From contig CAZMNN010000031.1 of NCBI GenBank assembly GCA_964567665.1, forward strand, positions 1 to 28,120: a stretch of 28,120 bases of DNA, read 5' to 3'. The first letter of the stretch is position 1, and each line of letters begins with the position of its first letter. A program made the translations under genes and the position numbers. Under the pieces are notes generated by a model, which was not told the origin of the DNA, did no database searches, and saw only the letters and a program-made list of their open reading frames with translations. Origin of the DNA: UBA1731 sp964567665 (lineage in GTDB: Bacteria > Verrucomicrobiota > Kiritimatiellia > RFP12 > UBA1067). This document shows positions 8,709-16,465 of this stretch, piece after piece.

Positions 8709-9827
8709 TCAGAAGCTGCCGAAGCCGCCCTCAGATGACGCCTCGCCGCCGGATGCTGCGGATTCGTCCGCGCCGCCGTCCGTCGCCACGGAATCTCCGG
8801 CGCTATCGCCAGAGGCAGTACCCTCTTTTGAAGCCGCATCCTTTGCGGGAGCGGATTTGCCTTTCTTGCCGCCGTCCGTCTTGAAGGAGATGTCCTGAAT
8901 GCGGACGACCTCCTCGCCGAAGTTGACGCTCGACGTACCCTCTGCAAACGTGAAGCGGTTTCTCATCTCACCTGCCGGATCGAATGTCATGACGGACACA
9001 GCCATACGCCCACCGACCTCCGAACGCTTGCGGAAGATCTTGATTGCGCACTGCGGCGTCAGACCGAACTCGACGCTGCGAACCTGCGTCTTCATCTCGC
9101 CGGAAAGCGGATCCTTGTATGTGGATATGCCCTGATCCAGCACGACCTTGTAATCGCCGGCCTCGCCACGAAGGGAAGTGAACAGCTTGTCGCCAGTGGT
9201 GCGGATCCTTATCCTGTCTGCGGCACTCATGCGCGCAATCTTGTAGTGAGGGCCTTCAAGCGCGAGCATACCGGTGATCACATGCACCACAGCCTCATCG
9301 CCGTCGCCCGAAGGAACAAGTTCGTGTCTGCTCTCGCCGGCAAGATCCTTGGCCGTGAAGTTCGGATACGCAACCGAGAAAAGACCCGTCGGCATCGTGC
9401 GCGGAAGCGTCACGGTGAAAACGCCGCGCACAGGAATCACGGTGCGCTCCCTTGCCGAGAAGTCGGCATCCGCCGTGCTGAACTCGGCATCACCGGAAAC
9501 CTTGAGCAAAGCCTCCTTACCGAACTCGAACTCGGCGGTTCCGCCGGACAGGCGGAACGCAGATCCGTTGGGATAGAATCTGCCGGTCTCAGCCTTCTTG
9601 AATTCCTTCTGACGCGGAAGGCGCACCGACACGTCGGAATCGGAGTCGGTGAATCTGACAAGCTCATGGAAATACTTCGGCGCAGATTTCGACGCCACAT
9701 TCTCAATTGCGGAATCAACTGCGGCCGCAGACGCATCAGCACCGTCCGCCGCCTCCTGGGCACGAAGTGCGCAAGCAGCGCAAAGCGCCGCAGCATAGGC
9801 GCAAAAACGTATCGAAGACCTGTTCAT
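8709..9827 (-). CDS. Exported FecR-like protein with Ala/Ser/Gly-rich tail
   Basis: This 372-aa protein has an N-terminal signal peptide ending near ALRAQ. The central part (about residues 85-220) is rich in beta strands and follows the layout of FecR-like periplasmic domains: alternating hydrophobic strands (AEFEFGKEALLKVSGDAEF), a 'v.vp...F.V.yp' stretch, and a later VVHVITGMLAL strand. I see no other FecR-system genes such as a sigma/anti-sigma pair or a TonB receptor nearby, so a signalling role is not supported. The last 50 or so residues are low-complexity (Ala, Ser, Gly, Asp) and end in GGFGSF. A very strong AAGGAGGAG ribosome binding site and a good promoter precede it, so it is the first gene of the left-hand operon. 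Its function is unknown, and the FecR-like reading is a fold-level guess. Confidence 0.6.
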   Translation of the reverse strand: MNRSSIRFCAYAAALCAACALRAQEAADGADASAAAVDSAIENVASKSAPKYFHELVRFTDSDSDVSVRLPRQKEFKKAETGRFYPNGSAFRLSGGTAEFEFGKEALLKVSGDAEFSTADADFSARERTVIPVRGVFTVTLPRTMPTGLFSVAYPNFTAKDLAGESRHELVPSGDGDEAVVHVITGMLALEGPHYKIARMSAADRIRIRTTGDKLFTSLRGEAGDYKVVLDQGISTYKDPLSGEMKTQVRSVEFGLTPQCAIKIFRKRSEVGGRMAVSVMTFDPAGEMRNRFTFAEGTSSVNFGEEVVRIQDISFKTDGGKKGKSAPAKDAASKEGTASGDSAGDSVATDGGADESAASGGEASSEGGFGSF

Positions 9828-9854
9828 GTGTACACTCCTCCTTTGAAGTCGCGT

Positions 9855-9883
9855 ATTTTACGCTTTCCCACGCGAAAAAGCAA
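9855..9883 (-). promoter_or_regulatory. Candidate promoter of the FecR-like/ppiD/dut operon
   Basis: On the minus strand TTGCTT (9878-9883) is followed by a 17-base spacer and TAAAAT (9855-9860). Predicted transcription starts near 9848, about 20 bases before the ATG at 9827, leaving room for the AAGGAGGAG ribosome binding site. The intergenic stretch 9828-10090 around it has no supported gene. Confidence 0.5.
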
Positions 9884-10073
9884 CCGTCGCTATTTCCGGC
9901 GTCTGTCCGCAAGATGTTTGAGCGGATATGCAATCTGCCGCCCGGCGAAATCGGCTCTGCGGCTGCTGATGGAGAACGCCCGGCCGGAACCTGAAACGTC
10001 TGGTTTGCCGATGAAGAACATAGACGACCAAAGACCCTCCCGCATGAAATGCCGAAACGTTTCCGATGGAATT

Positions 10074-10097
10074 GAAATGCCGGCAACCGGTCATTTC
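10074..10097 (-). terminator. Possible terminator hairpin at the end of the aminotransferase gene
   Basis: The arms GAAATG-CCGG and CCGG-CATTTC pair over ten base pairs with one bulged base and a three-base loop, overlapping the stop codon of the upstream gene. On the minus strand it is followed only by a weak T-containing stretch (ATTTCAATT), so it is a modest candidate. It sits where an operon end is expected, because a new promoter follows at 9883. Confidence 0.35.
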
Positions 10098-11353
10098 ATC
10101 ATCGCCGACGCGACTTTCCTGAACGCCTTGACGTCAGCCTCTATGTGCTTTAGCGTGTATGTCGGATGCGTCCAGAACGCAATCGTCGAATGTGCGAGCG
10201 AACGCGCAACATTGCAGTCGAACTTCGTGTAGTCGATCATGCGTGCCGCAGGATCCTTGAACGGATACTGGCGGGAACCAAATCCGCGCTGCCGAACAAA
10301 GGCCTCCTCCCTGTACATCTCAGGCCAAAGCACGGAGTATGCGTTCGCCCCCTCCGCCTTGACGGCATCGATGAATTCATCCACGGAGCATTTCAGTTTC
10401 TCCGCATCCACCACAAACGGAACGAGCCAGAAACTGTTTTCACGTTCCTTAGTGTCCACCGGGAAGTGCTTTACCAGCGGATGCCCCTCAAGCCCCTTGA
10501 TGAGCGCCATTCCAAGAATCCTGCGCCGGGCAAGATTCCACCTGTCCAAACGCTCAAGCTCTCCAAGCCCGATTGCGCTCTGGATCTCCGTCATGCGAAA
10601 GTTGTAGCCGACGCGGCGGTGCCTGTACAGCAGACGGCTGTCCTTGCCGAGAACGGAAAGCTTGGCGCGGATGTCGTACCCGTGGTCGCGGACTGAGCGG
10701 CACTCCCACGCAAGTTCATCGTCGTCGCAGCACACCATGCCGCCCTCGCCGCCAGTCGTGAAATGCTTGTTCTGGCAGAACGAAAAGCACCCGACTGTGC
10801 CGATTGTCCCGGCCTTTCTGCCCTTGTACTTTCCGCCGATGCACTGCGCACAGTCCTCGATTACGCGCAGTCCGTGTCTGCCGGCGATCTCCATGATCCG
10901 ATCCATGTCGGCCACCATGCCGAAGAGATGGACGACCACGATGGCCTTCGTCCGCTCCGTTATGGCCGCCTCGATTCTATCCGGATCGATCAGATGGTCT
11001 GTGCCCGTATCGACGAACACCGGAAGCGCCCCGGCCTGCAGGATGCAAAACGAGGAGGCGATGAACGAGTAGGACGTGCATATGACCTCATCGCCGGATC
11101 CGATGCCGAGAGCCGCAAGCGCCACATGAAGCGCCGCCGTGCCGCTTGACACGGAGATTGCGTTCTTCGTTCCGAGCCACTTCGCCCACGCAGCCTCAAA
11201 CTGCATTCCGACAGGGCCGGTCCAGTAGTTGACCTTGCCGGAGCGCAATATGTCGAGCACTCTCCCGCCTGTCTTCGGGTTGAACTGCGGCCAAGCCGGG
11301 AAGCCCCTGCTCCACACCTTCCTGCCGCCGTCAATGGCAAGCTTCCCGTCCAT
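10091..11353 (-). CDS. DegT/DnrJ/EryC1/StrS-family PLP aminotransferase
   Basis: Members of this family transfer an amino group, usually from glutamate or glutamine, to a keto sugar or cyclitol for surface polysaccharides, lipid A or secondary metabolites. The 420-aa fold-type I protein shows SSGTAALHVALAALGI (69-84), a PLP-contacting Asp167 in IEDCAQ, and the Schiff-base Lys196 in FSFCQNKHFTTGGEGG. The latter variant resembles the AHBA synthase/scyllo-inositol aminotransferase branch. The C-terminal region carries the family's substrate-loop sequence around YPFKD. The ATG is preceded by GGGGTGAT at good spacing and lies only seven bases after lpxD, so the two are co-expressed. That neighbour suggests an amino sugar of lipid A or its core as product. 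No oxidase partner (GnnA-like) is seen beside it, so the substrate remains open. Confidence 0.85.
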   Translation of the reverse strand: MDGKLAIDGGRKVWSRGFPAWPQFNPKTGGRVLDILRSGKVNYWTGPVGMQFEAAWAKWLGTKNAISVSSGTAALHVALAALGIGSGDEVICTSYSFIASSFCILQAGALPVFVDTGTDHLIDPDRIEAAITERTKAIVVVHLFGMVADMDRIMEIAGRHGLRVIEDCAQCIGGKYKGRKAGTIGTVGCFSFCQNKHFTTGGEGGMVCCDDDELAWECRSVRDHGYDIRAKLSVLGKDSRLLYRHRRVGYNFRMTEIQSAIGLGELERLDRWNLARRRILGMALIKGLEGHPLVKHFPVDTKERENSFWLVPFVVDAEKLKCSVDEFIDAVKAEGANAYSVLWPEMYREEAFVRQRGFGSRQYPFKDPAARMIDYTKFDCNVARSLAHSTIAFWTHPTYTLKHIEADVKAFRKVASAMMK

Positions 11354-11360
11354 GCGAGAA

Positions 11361-12389
11361 TCACCCCTGGCGAAGGCTTTCCTTGATTGCCTTGACCTCA
11401 GCCTTGAGCTTCGCGATCATCTTCGGCGCGAGAGTGATCGCCGCCAGATCCTTCATGCTCATGGCCGGTGCGCCGATCACATATTTCAGGCTGCCGTCGA
11501 GGGACTGCGGCACACCCGCCTGCGGCCCGACCTGCACACCGTCCGCAATCTTGATGTGTCCGGATATTCCGGCCTGCGCCCAGATGAGACAGCCGTAGCC
11601 GATTTCCGTGGAACCGGCGACGCCGCTCTGCGCGATAAGTCCAGAGTATCCCTTGACCTTCACGTTGTGCCCGATCTGCACAAGGTTGTCTATCTTCGTC
11701 ATCGGGCCGATGTACGTCCGGCCGATGCGGGCGCGGTCGATCGTCGTATTCGAGCCGATCTCAACGCCGTCGCCGATCTCGACGATTCCAAGCTGCGGTA
11801 TCTTTTCGATGAACACAGTGCCGTCCTCGCGGCGGCCATTGTTGAAACCATAGCCGTCACCGCCAAGGCGCACTCCGCAATGAAGGATGCACTCTGCACC
11901 GACCTTCGTGCCCTCGCGCAGCGTGACCTGCGGATATATGTGCGTTCCGGCGCCAATGGTGCATCCTTCGCCGATCCACACCTGCGCCTCGATGACCGCA
12001 CCTGCGCCGATTGACGTCCCCTTCTCTATCACCGTGTACGGCCCGACGTATGCGCCCTCGCCGATCTGCACGGACGGATCGACCACTGCGGTCGGATGCA
12101 CCCCCGGCAGACGCTGCGGCTCAGGCGGAGCGAAAATTTTCGCCGCTGCCATGCAGGCATGGTTCGGATCCGGAACGCGGATCACCGTACACGGCGCTCC
12201 ATGCGTCCAGTCCGGCGGAAGAAGAACGGCGCTCGCCTTCGTCTCCTGCACGAGCTTCACGTGCTTGCTGTCCTTGCAGAAGCTCAAGTCGCCGGGCCTG
12301 GCTTCTTCGAGGCCGCCGCAAGCGGAAAGCTCCACGTCTGCACCTTCAAGCGTTCCGCCAATCTTCTCTGCCAATTCTGATGCTTTCAT
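11361..12389 (-). CDS. lpxD: UDP-3-O-(3-hydroxyacyl)glucosamine N-acyltransferase
   Basis: LpxD transfers a 3-hydroxyacyl chain from acyl carrier protein to the amino group of UDP-3-O-acyl-glucosamine, the third step of lipid A synthesis. The 342-aa protein has the expected order: an N-terminal uridine-binding domain (residues 1-100), a left-handed beta helix built of hexapeptide repeats (about 100-310, e.g. IGEGAYVGPYTVIEKGTSIG), and a C-terminal helix (LAPKMIAKLKAEVKAIKE). The catalytic His lies in NLVQIGHNV, and the LGGDGYGF loop matches the usual LGSDGFGF. Start choice is supported by AAGGAG upstream. Its presence shows that the organism makes lipid A and hence has an outer membrane. It lies 51 bases after hemB and seven before the aminotransferase. 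Confidence 0.95.
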   Translation of the reverse strand: MKASELAEKIGGTLEGADVELSACGGLEEARPGDLSFCKDSKHVKLVQETKASAVLLPPDWTHGAPCTVIRVPDPNHACMAAAKIFAPPEPQRLPGVHPTAVVDPSVQIGEGAYVGPYTVIEKGTSIGAGAVIEAQVWIGEGCTIGAGTHIYPQVTLREGTKVGAECILHCGVRLGGDGYGFNNGRREDGTVFIEKIPQLGIVEIGDGVEIGSNTTIDRARIGRTYIGPMTKIDNLVQIGHNVKVKGYSGLIAQSGVAGSTEIGYGCLIWAQAGISGHIKIADGVQVGPQAGVPQSLDGSLKYVIGAPAMSMKDLAAITLAPKMIAKLKAEVKAIKESLRQG

Positions 12390-12440
12390 TTATCGTCTCC
12401 TTGAAATGTCCGACGGCTCAACGCCGTTTCGACAAGTCCG

Positions 12441-13397
12441 TCATTTTCCGAAGATGTCGTCGTAGTACGGCGTCCAGTAGCTGATGACCTGCGTGGCGCC
12501 GGCGCGGAATATCGCATAGAGCGATTCGCGGGCGGCGGCGTACAGGTCGCAGAAGCCCGCCTTTGCGGACGCATGTATCATGGAATATTCGCCGGACACG
12601 TTGTACGCCATCACCGGCAGAAGCGTACGGGAACGCACTTTGCCGATTATGTCGAGATACCACAACGCCGGCTTGACCATGAGTGCATCCGCACCCTCAG
12701 CCTCATCCACGACGGACTCGCGCAGGGCGGTGTCAAGATCACGGTACGACGCCTGATATCCCTGCCTGTCGCCTTTGGACGGGGCGGAGTTCTCGGCGTC
12801 GCGGAACGGGCCGTACATGGTGGACGCAAACTTCGTAGAATACGATATCAGAAGCGTCTTGCCGAAACCCTCATCGTCAAGCGCCTCGCGGATTACCGCT
12901 ATCTGCCCATCCATCATCGCACTCGGCGCCACACCATCTGCACCTGCGCGGGCATGGCTCACGGCGACACGCGCAAGCATCTCGCAGGCCGCATCGTTGT
13001 CAATGTCTCCATCCGCATCATGCGGACCGCAATGTCCGTGGCTCGTGTATGCGCAGAGGCACACGTCGGTGAATACGACAAGCTCCGGGAATGCTCGCTT
13101 CAACGCCGGAATCGCCCGTTGGACGACACCGTGCGGATCGGCGGCAGACGTGCCGGCTTCATCCTTCTCGCCATCTGTCTGGCCGAAGAGAAGGACAGAT
13201 TTAACCCCTTCTGGAAACTCGTCCACAAGACGGTCGACAGACCAGCGGAACTGTCCTGGCATGGAGGATATCTCCTCCTTGCGTCCTTTTCCGTCCACAA
13301 GAAACACAGGCCATATGAACCTGTCCCGCGACGGTCTGTCCATCGCGAACATATCACGGATCGCCGCCGTGCGCCTCAGTCTTCTCAACCTGACCAT
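12441..13397 (-). CDS. hemB: Delta-aminolevulinic acid dehydratase (porphobilinogen synthase)
   Basis: HemB joins two 5-aminolevulinate molecules into porphobilinogen, the common step to haem, sirohaem and corrinoids. The 318-aa sequence has the zinc-binding cysteines 113, 115 and 123 (DVCLCAYTSHGHCG), so it is a zinc-type enzyme. It also has the two active-site lysines: Lys189 in YSTKFASTMYGPFRDA and Lys242 in MVKPALWYLD. The substrate motif AYNVSGEYSM follows. The length is close to the family norm, and the N-terminus (RLRRLRRTAAIRDM) matches the usual RRLR-T pattern. It starts 12 bases after the stop of the coiled-coil/LysM gene, so it shares that transcript. No other tetrapyrrole gene is in the window, so which end product it serves cannot be told. 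Confidence 0.96.
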   Translation of the reverse strand: MVRLRRLRRTAAIRDMFAMDRPSRDRFIWPVFLVDGKGRKEEISSMPGQFRWSVDRLVDEFPEGVKSVLLFGQTDGEKDEAGTSAADPHGVVQRAIPALKRAFPELVVFTDVCLCAYTSHGHCGPHDADGDIDNDAACEMLARVAVSHARAGADGVAPSAMMDGQIAVIREALDDEGFGKTLLISYSTKFASTMYGPFRDAENSAPSKGDRQGYQASYRDLDTALRESVVDEAEGADALMVKPALWYLDIIGKVRSRTLLPVMAYNVSGEYSMIHASAKAGFCDLYAAARESLYAIFRAGATQVISYWTPYYDDIFGK

Positions 13398-13409
13398 GGC
13401 AAGGATTCC

Positions 13410-13997
13410 TTACTTCTTCTTCTCCTCTTCCGCAGGAATCAGTATCTTCTGCCCGATGCGCAAGGAATCGCTTTTGAGTCCGCTGTACTGCTTGATCTTC
13501 TGTACCGTTGTGTTGCACTCCTTTGCGATGTAAGAAAGCGTTTCGCCCTTCTCTACGATATGCTCGAAATACGGCCCGGTCGGTCCGCTTTCCGCAGCCT
13601 CCGTCTGCTGCGCCCGACCGGATCTGCCGGAACGCGGCGCATCGCCGCCCCTTGACGGCTGCGCCGCCGGCTGGCGTTCCTTGAGCAACGCAGCCATCTT
13701 TGCGGAAATCTCCCTTACGATTTCATCGTGCATCGCGGCCTGACGGCGCTTCAACTGATCCAGTTCGCTTCTCAACGCCCCTATCTCCGCCTTGACGTCC
13801 CTTGCGGAGCTTGAGCCTTCAATCCTGCCCATGCGGGACGACAGCTGTTCCATTCTGCTTTCCATCTGGTCGAACTGGCTCGACAGACGCTGAACCTCCT
13901 GTATCGCCCGTTGCGTCTGATAGACCGAACGGGCGTCATCCTGCGCCAATGCGAACGAACACATCGCCGCAACCAGCGGAACTACAACTTTCTTCAT
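13410..13997 (-). CDS. Exported coiled-coil protein with C-terminal LysM domain
   Basis: This 195-aa protein has a signal peptide (MKKVVVPLVAAMCSFALAQ). A heptad-rich helical region follows (about 28-110; IQEVQRLSSQFDQMESRMEQ and onward), then a Pro/Gly/Arg linker and one LysM domain (about 142-186; HIVEKGETLSYIAKECNTT ... LRIGQKILIP). LysM binds N-acetylglucosamine in peptidoglycan, and the coiled coil suggests oligomerisation in the periplasm. The ATG at 13997 is chosen over upstream in-frame starts because it has a CAGGAG ribosome binding site and opens directly with the signal sequence. The protein ends in a Lys/Glu tail (EEEKKK). It sits between a tail-anchored small protein and hemB. 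Its exact role is unknown; a structural or scaffolding part in the cell envelope is the likely reading. Confidence 0.8.
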   Translation of the reverse strand: MKKVVVPLVAAMCSFALAQDDARSVYQTQRAIQEVQRLSSQFDQMESRMEQLSSRMGRIEGSSSARDVKAEIGALRSELDQLKRRQAAMHDEIVREISAKMAALLKERQPAAQPSRGGDAPRSGRSGRAQQTEAAESGPTGPYFEHIVEKGETLSYIAKECNTTVQKIKQYSGLKSDSLRIGQKILIPAEEEKKK

Positions 13998-14064
13998 TCT
14001 TGAAAACTCCTGTAGATTGAACATATGATTGAAACCGACCGCCTTGCGCACCGAGCTGCACACG

Positions 14065-14313
14065 CTACGGCAACGCCCAGGCAAGAGCCCACAAAAAGGC
14101 CAGAATCCCGAAGACGGCGAGGAACCGCGACTGACGACGCTGGCGAACCGCTTCATGGATGGTGCGTCCAAACGCCCGCACCCCGCCGCCCCTCAGGTAG
14201 CGGAACAGCGGATCGCCGCCATCGTCATCCATCTGCCACGGAATGTCTACAGACGTGTACGCATGGTCATGCGTCACAAGTTCTGTGTGTATTCCGTGTA
14301 CGTTTTCCCGCAT
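14065..14313 (-). CDS. Small tail-anchored membrane protein
   Basis: The 82-residue product has a hydrophilic N-terminal part with several His and Asp residues, a basic middle (HEAVRQRRQSR), and one hydrophobic helix at the very end (FLAVFGILAFLWALAWALP). This layout predicts a tail anchor with the N-terminus in the cytoplasm. It is real rather than a chance frame because a near-perfect ribosome binding site, GAGGTGAT, lies six bases before the ATG, and the gene fills the gap between two genes of the same operon (27 bases after the TPR/LysM gene, 67 before the coiled-coil/LysM gene). I recognise no family. Confidence 0.7.
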   Translation of the reverse strand: MRENVHGIHTELVTHDHAYTSVDIPWQMDDDGGDPLFRYLRGGGVRAFGRTIHEAVRQRRQSRFLAVFGILAFLWALAWALP

Positions 14314-14340
14314 TGTCCCATCACCTCGATTTGGCGCCGG

Positions 14341-15354
14341 TCACGGCAACTTGATGATCTGCCCTGCCCTGATGCGTCCGTCAGGGGAGATTATCGCCTT
14401 GTTTGCCTCGCGGATGTCGCGCCATTTGTGGTTCGTCCCATAGAACTTCGCCGAAATCCTCATCAGGGTGTCTCCCTCTTCAACAGTGTACGTCTCAGGG
14501 ATAAGCCGTTTCGGATTCTTCTCCTTCTTGTCCGCAAACGGATTAGACACCCTGCCGCCGTCATTCGAGACCGCCGCGAACGGCTGAGCATTCGGCTCCG
14601 CTATCCGCTTGTTCACCTTCAGCGGAGGCTTAGACGGTGCAGTCCGATCTTCATCCTCAAGCATCGAGCGCAGACTGCGGATCTCCTTCGACGAAGCAAT
14701 CGCATCGTCACCGGTGTCATCATCAAGCAGGTCAGCGTCCGAGGGACGAAGGCTCTTCTTCGGAGACTTGGCGACCGACGAATCGTCGGCGATTGCGCCG
14801 GACTTCTCAAGAAGACGGTTTCTCATCGCCAGATCACGCTCCAGCGCGGCGATTTTGCGCGTCGCATCGTTCAACGACTGCGAAAGCTTCGCCTCCTTCC
14901 TGGCGCACTGTTCATGCTCCTTGCGAAGCTTTTCGAGAGACGCCGCAAACTGGCTGTCCAAACCGGCCTTCTCGATTGTGACGGCGGCGTAGCGCGTTTC
15001 GCAGCCTTTCATGCGGTCAGCGGCCACGGTGGCCTTGTCGGATTTTGGACGTATGAGCAGATACGTGCGATAGTGCACGATTGCGCCGAGATAGTCCTTC
15101 TTCGCATCCTCAAGGAGGGCAGCAAGCTGAAAATGCGCGCTGGCGTTCCCCGGCTCGTTGCGGATCACATCCTCAAAGCCCCTGATTGCCGCATCGACCC
15201 GCCCCGCCTGAAGTTCGGCCATCGCCGAAGCGTAGCTGCGCGAAGCGCGGTCTGCCGCCGGAACAGCCGCATTTCCGCTGCATCCGGCGAGCGCAAGCGC
15301 CGCACAAACGCCGCCGACCACAAAGAACGACGCAGCCGCGCATCTCTCATTCAT
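14341..15354 (-). CDS. TPR and LysM domain lipoprotein
   Basis: The 337-aa protein starts with a lipoprotein signal whose lipobox is LAGC (Cys25). TPR-type helices follow (about 40-115; AELQAGRVDAAIRGFEDVIR, then the NASAHFQLAALL repeat), then a helical coiled-coil stretch (about 118-185), a low-complexity linker, and a C-terminal LysM domain (about 287-337, TYTVEEGDTLMRISAKFYG ... IRAGQIIKLP). A membrane-anchored protein with TPR and peptidoglycan-binding ends fits a cell-envelope assembly or scaffolding factor. The frame is open upstream to 15600, but the ATG at 15354 is the real start: it opens the lipoprotein signal, has AGGA upstream, and overlaps the scpB stop by eight bases. The longer reading would only translate the Asp/Glu-coding tail of scpB in another frame. 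Confidence 0.82.
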   Translation of the reverse strand: MNERCAAASFFVVGGVCAALALAGCSGNAAVPAADRASRSYASAMAELQAGRVDAAIRGFEDVIRNEPGNASAHFQLAALLEDAKKDYLGAIVHYRTYLLIRPKSDKATVAADRMKGCETRYAAVTIEKAGLDSQFAASLEKLRKEHEQCARKEAKLSQSLNDATRKIAALERDLAMRNRLLEKSGAIADDSSVAKSPKKSLRPSDADLLDDDTGDDAIASSKEIRSLRSMLEDEDRTAPSKPPLKVNKRIAEPNAQPFAAVSNDGGRVSNPFADKKEKNPKRLIPETYTVEEGDTLMRISAKFYGTNHKWRDIREANKAIISPDGRIRAGQIIKLP

Positions 15355-16465
15355 CGTTTTCATCCTGCGCATCATCATCCTCCTCGTCGTCATCATCTTC
15401 ATCAAATTCTTCATCGTCCTCGTCATCCTCGTCATCGTCGTCGATGTCGTCATCATCATCCATCTCATCCTCATCTTCGTCCTCATCGGCATCTTCTTCA
15501 TCATCGTCAAACTCGTCAGGCGTATCGTCGATGAAGAAAGCTCCCTCAGTTTCCTCCTGCCGACCCTCCGCCGCATCCTCTGATGCCGCGCCGTCGGCAT
15601 CCGTCACGTCGCCCTCACCCTCCGCGAGCGGCTGAGTCTCTGCCGACGGCTGCGTTTCCGCAGATTCCTGGCTCTTGCTCTCTTCCTCGTTTTCATTCGT
15701 CGGCTGCAGAACGGGCTTCTCCTCCTTCTTGAACAGTTTCGCCCTTTCACGCGGGTTGGAGCGCGGAAGCGTTGGATCGATTTCGTTCAGCTGGTCAAGA
15801 GAGGCAAGTCCAAAGTGTTCGAGGAAGAAAGGCGTAGTGCCGTAGAGGAACGGATGCCCCGGCAGCTCTGAACGGCCGACAAGCCTGACAAGCCCAAGAT
15901 CGGAGAGTGTCTTCATGATTGTATCGACACCCACTCCGCGTATCTGCTCCACCTCGGACTTGGTTATCGGCTGCCTGTATGCAATAATCGCCAATGTCTC
16001 CAAGGAAGCGCGAGAGAGACGGTTGGGACGGTCGAGCTTGAGCAGTGCTCGCACGTACCGCCCGCACTCCGGCACCGTCTGCATCCTGTACTGCCCGCCG
16101 GTGCATACGAGCGAGAATCCGCACTTCGCAACGGAAAGAGCCTTTTCAAGTCCGCGCAACGCTTCCTCTATCTCTCGGCTGGTGCAGGTGCGGTATACAT
16201 CCATCACATCGGAATCGTCGCCATCCTCCGGAGCGACGCCACGCACACATTCGCGCAGATCGGCGACGGAAAGCGGCGTCTCGCTTGCGAAAAGCAACGA
16301 GCCGACAATCTCCTGAAGGCTGCCGGGAAGCGGCAGGCGCACGTCCTTCGGCTTGCTGGACTGTCCGGACTTGACGGCCTCGCCCTTGTCGGCGTTCTGC
16401 TCCCTGTTCTCTTCTGTCTCTTCCATGCTCTTGATAGACCTCTTCCTTTGCGGCACCGTCACCAT
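15347..16465 (-). CDS. scpB: Segregation and condensation protein B with acidic tail
   Basis: ScpB is a winged-helix kleisin partner that binds ScpA and SMC in the bacterial condensin complex. The core (about residues 45-235) shows LQEIVGSLLFASETPLSVADL, the family's best-conserved block RLSRASLETLAIIAYRQPIT (153-172), and KSEVEQIRGVGVD. Beyond the core lies a long linker with Glu/Gln/Ser/Thr and then an extraordinary terminal run: about 50 of the last 61 residues are Asp or Glu. Typical ScpB proteins are near 200 aa and end soon after the core, so this 372-aa form is enlarged at both ends. The ATG overlaps scpA by seven bases, and an internal Met at residue 14 is an alternative start. The acidic tail's DNA also carries the start of the next gene. 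Confidence 0.92.
   Translation of the reverse strand: MVTVPQRKRSIKSMEETEENREQNADKGEAVKSGQSSKPKDVRLPLPGSLQEIVGSLLFASETPLSVADLRECVRGVAPEDGDDSDVMDVYRTCTSREIEEALRGLEKALSVAKCGFSLVCTGGQYRMQTVPECGRYVRALLKLDRPNRLSRASLETLAIIAYRQPITKSEVEQIRGVGVDTIMKTLSDLGLVRLVGRSELPGHPFLYGTTPFFLEHFGLASLDQLNEIDPTLPRSNPRERAKLFKKEEKPVLQPTNENEEESKSQESAETQPSAETQPLAEGEGDVTDADGAASEDAAEGRQEETEGAFFIDDTPDEFDDDEEDADEDEDEDEMDDDDDIDDDDEDDEDDEEFDEDDDDEEDDDAQDENDE
15350..15532 (-). repeat. Degenerate GAT/GAC/GAA trinucleotide tract encoding the ScpB acidic tail
   Basis: This tract is built almost entirely from Asp and Glu codons in the scpB frame, with runs of GAT and GAC. Such tracts are prone to slippage, so length variation between strains is likely. 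The first codons of the downstream lipoprotein gene overlap its 3' end. Confidence 0.8.

Noticed and set aside
7499..8884. Plus-strand frame of 461 codons
   Set aside because: Antisense of the ppiD-like and FecR-like genes, Arg/His-rich, no ribosome binding site or family motif.
9736..10086. Minus-strand frame of 116 codons in the gap before the FecR-like gene
   Set aside because: It overlaps that gene's start and its promoter, has no ribosome binding site, and looks like random composition.
15355..15600. N-terminal extension of the TPR/LysM lipoprotein
   Set aside because: Met/Arg/Thr-rich reading of the scpB acidic-tail DNA in another frame; the lipoprotein signal begins at 15354.
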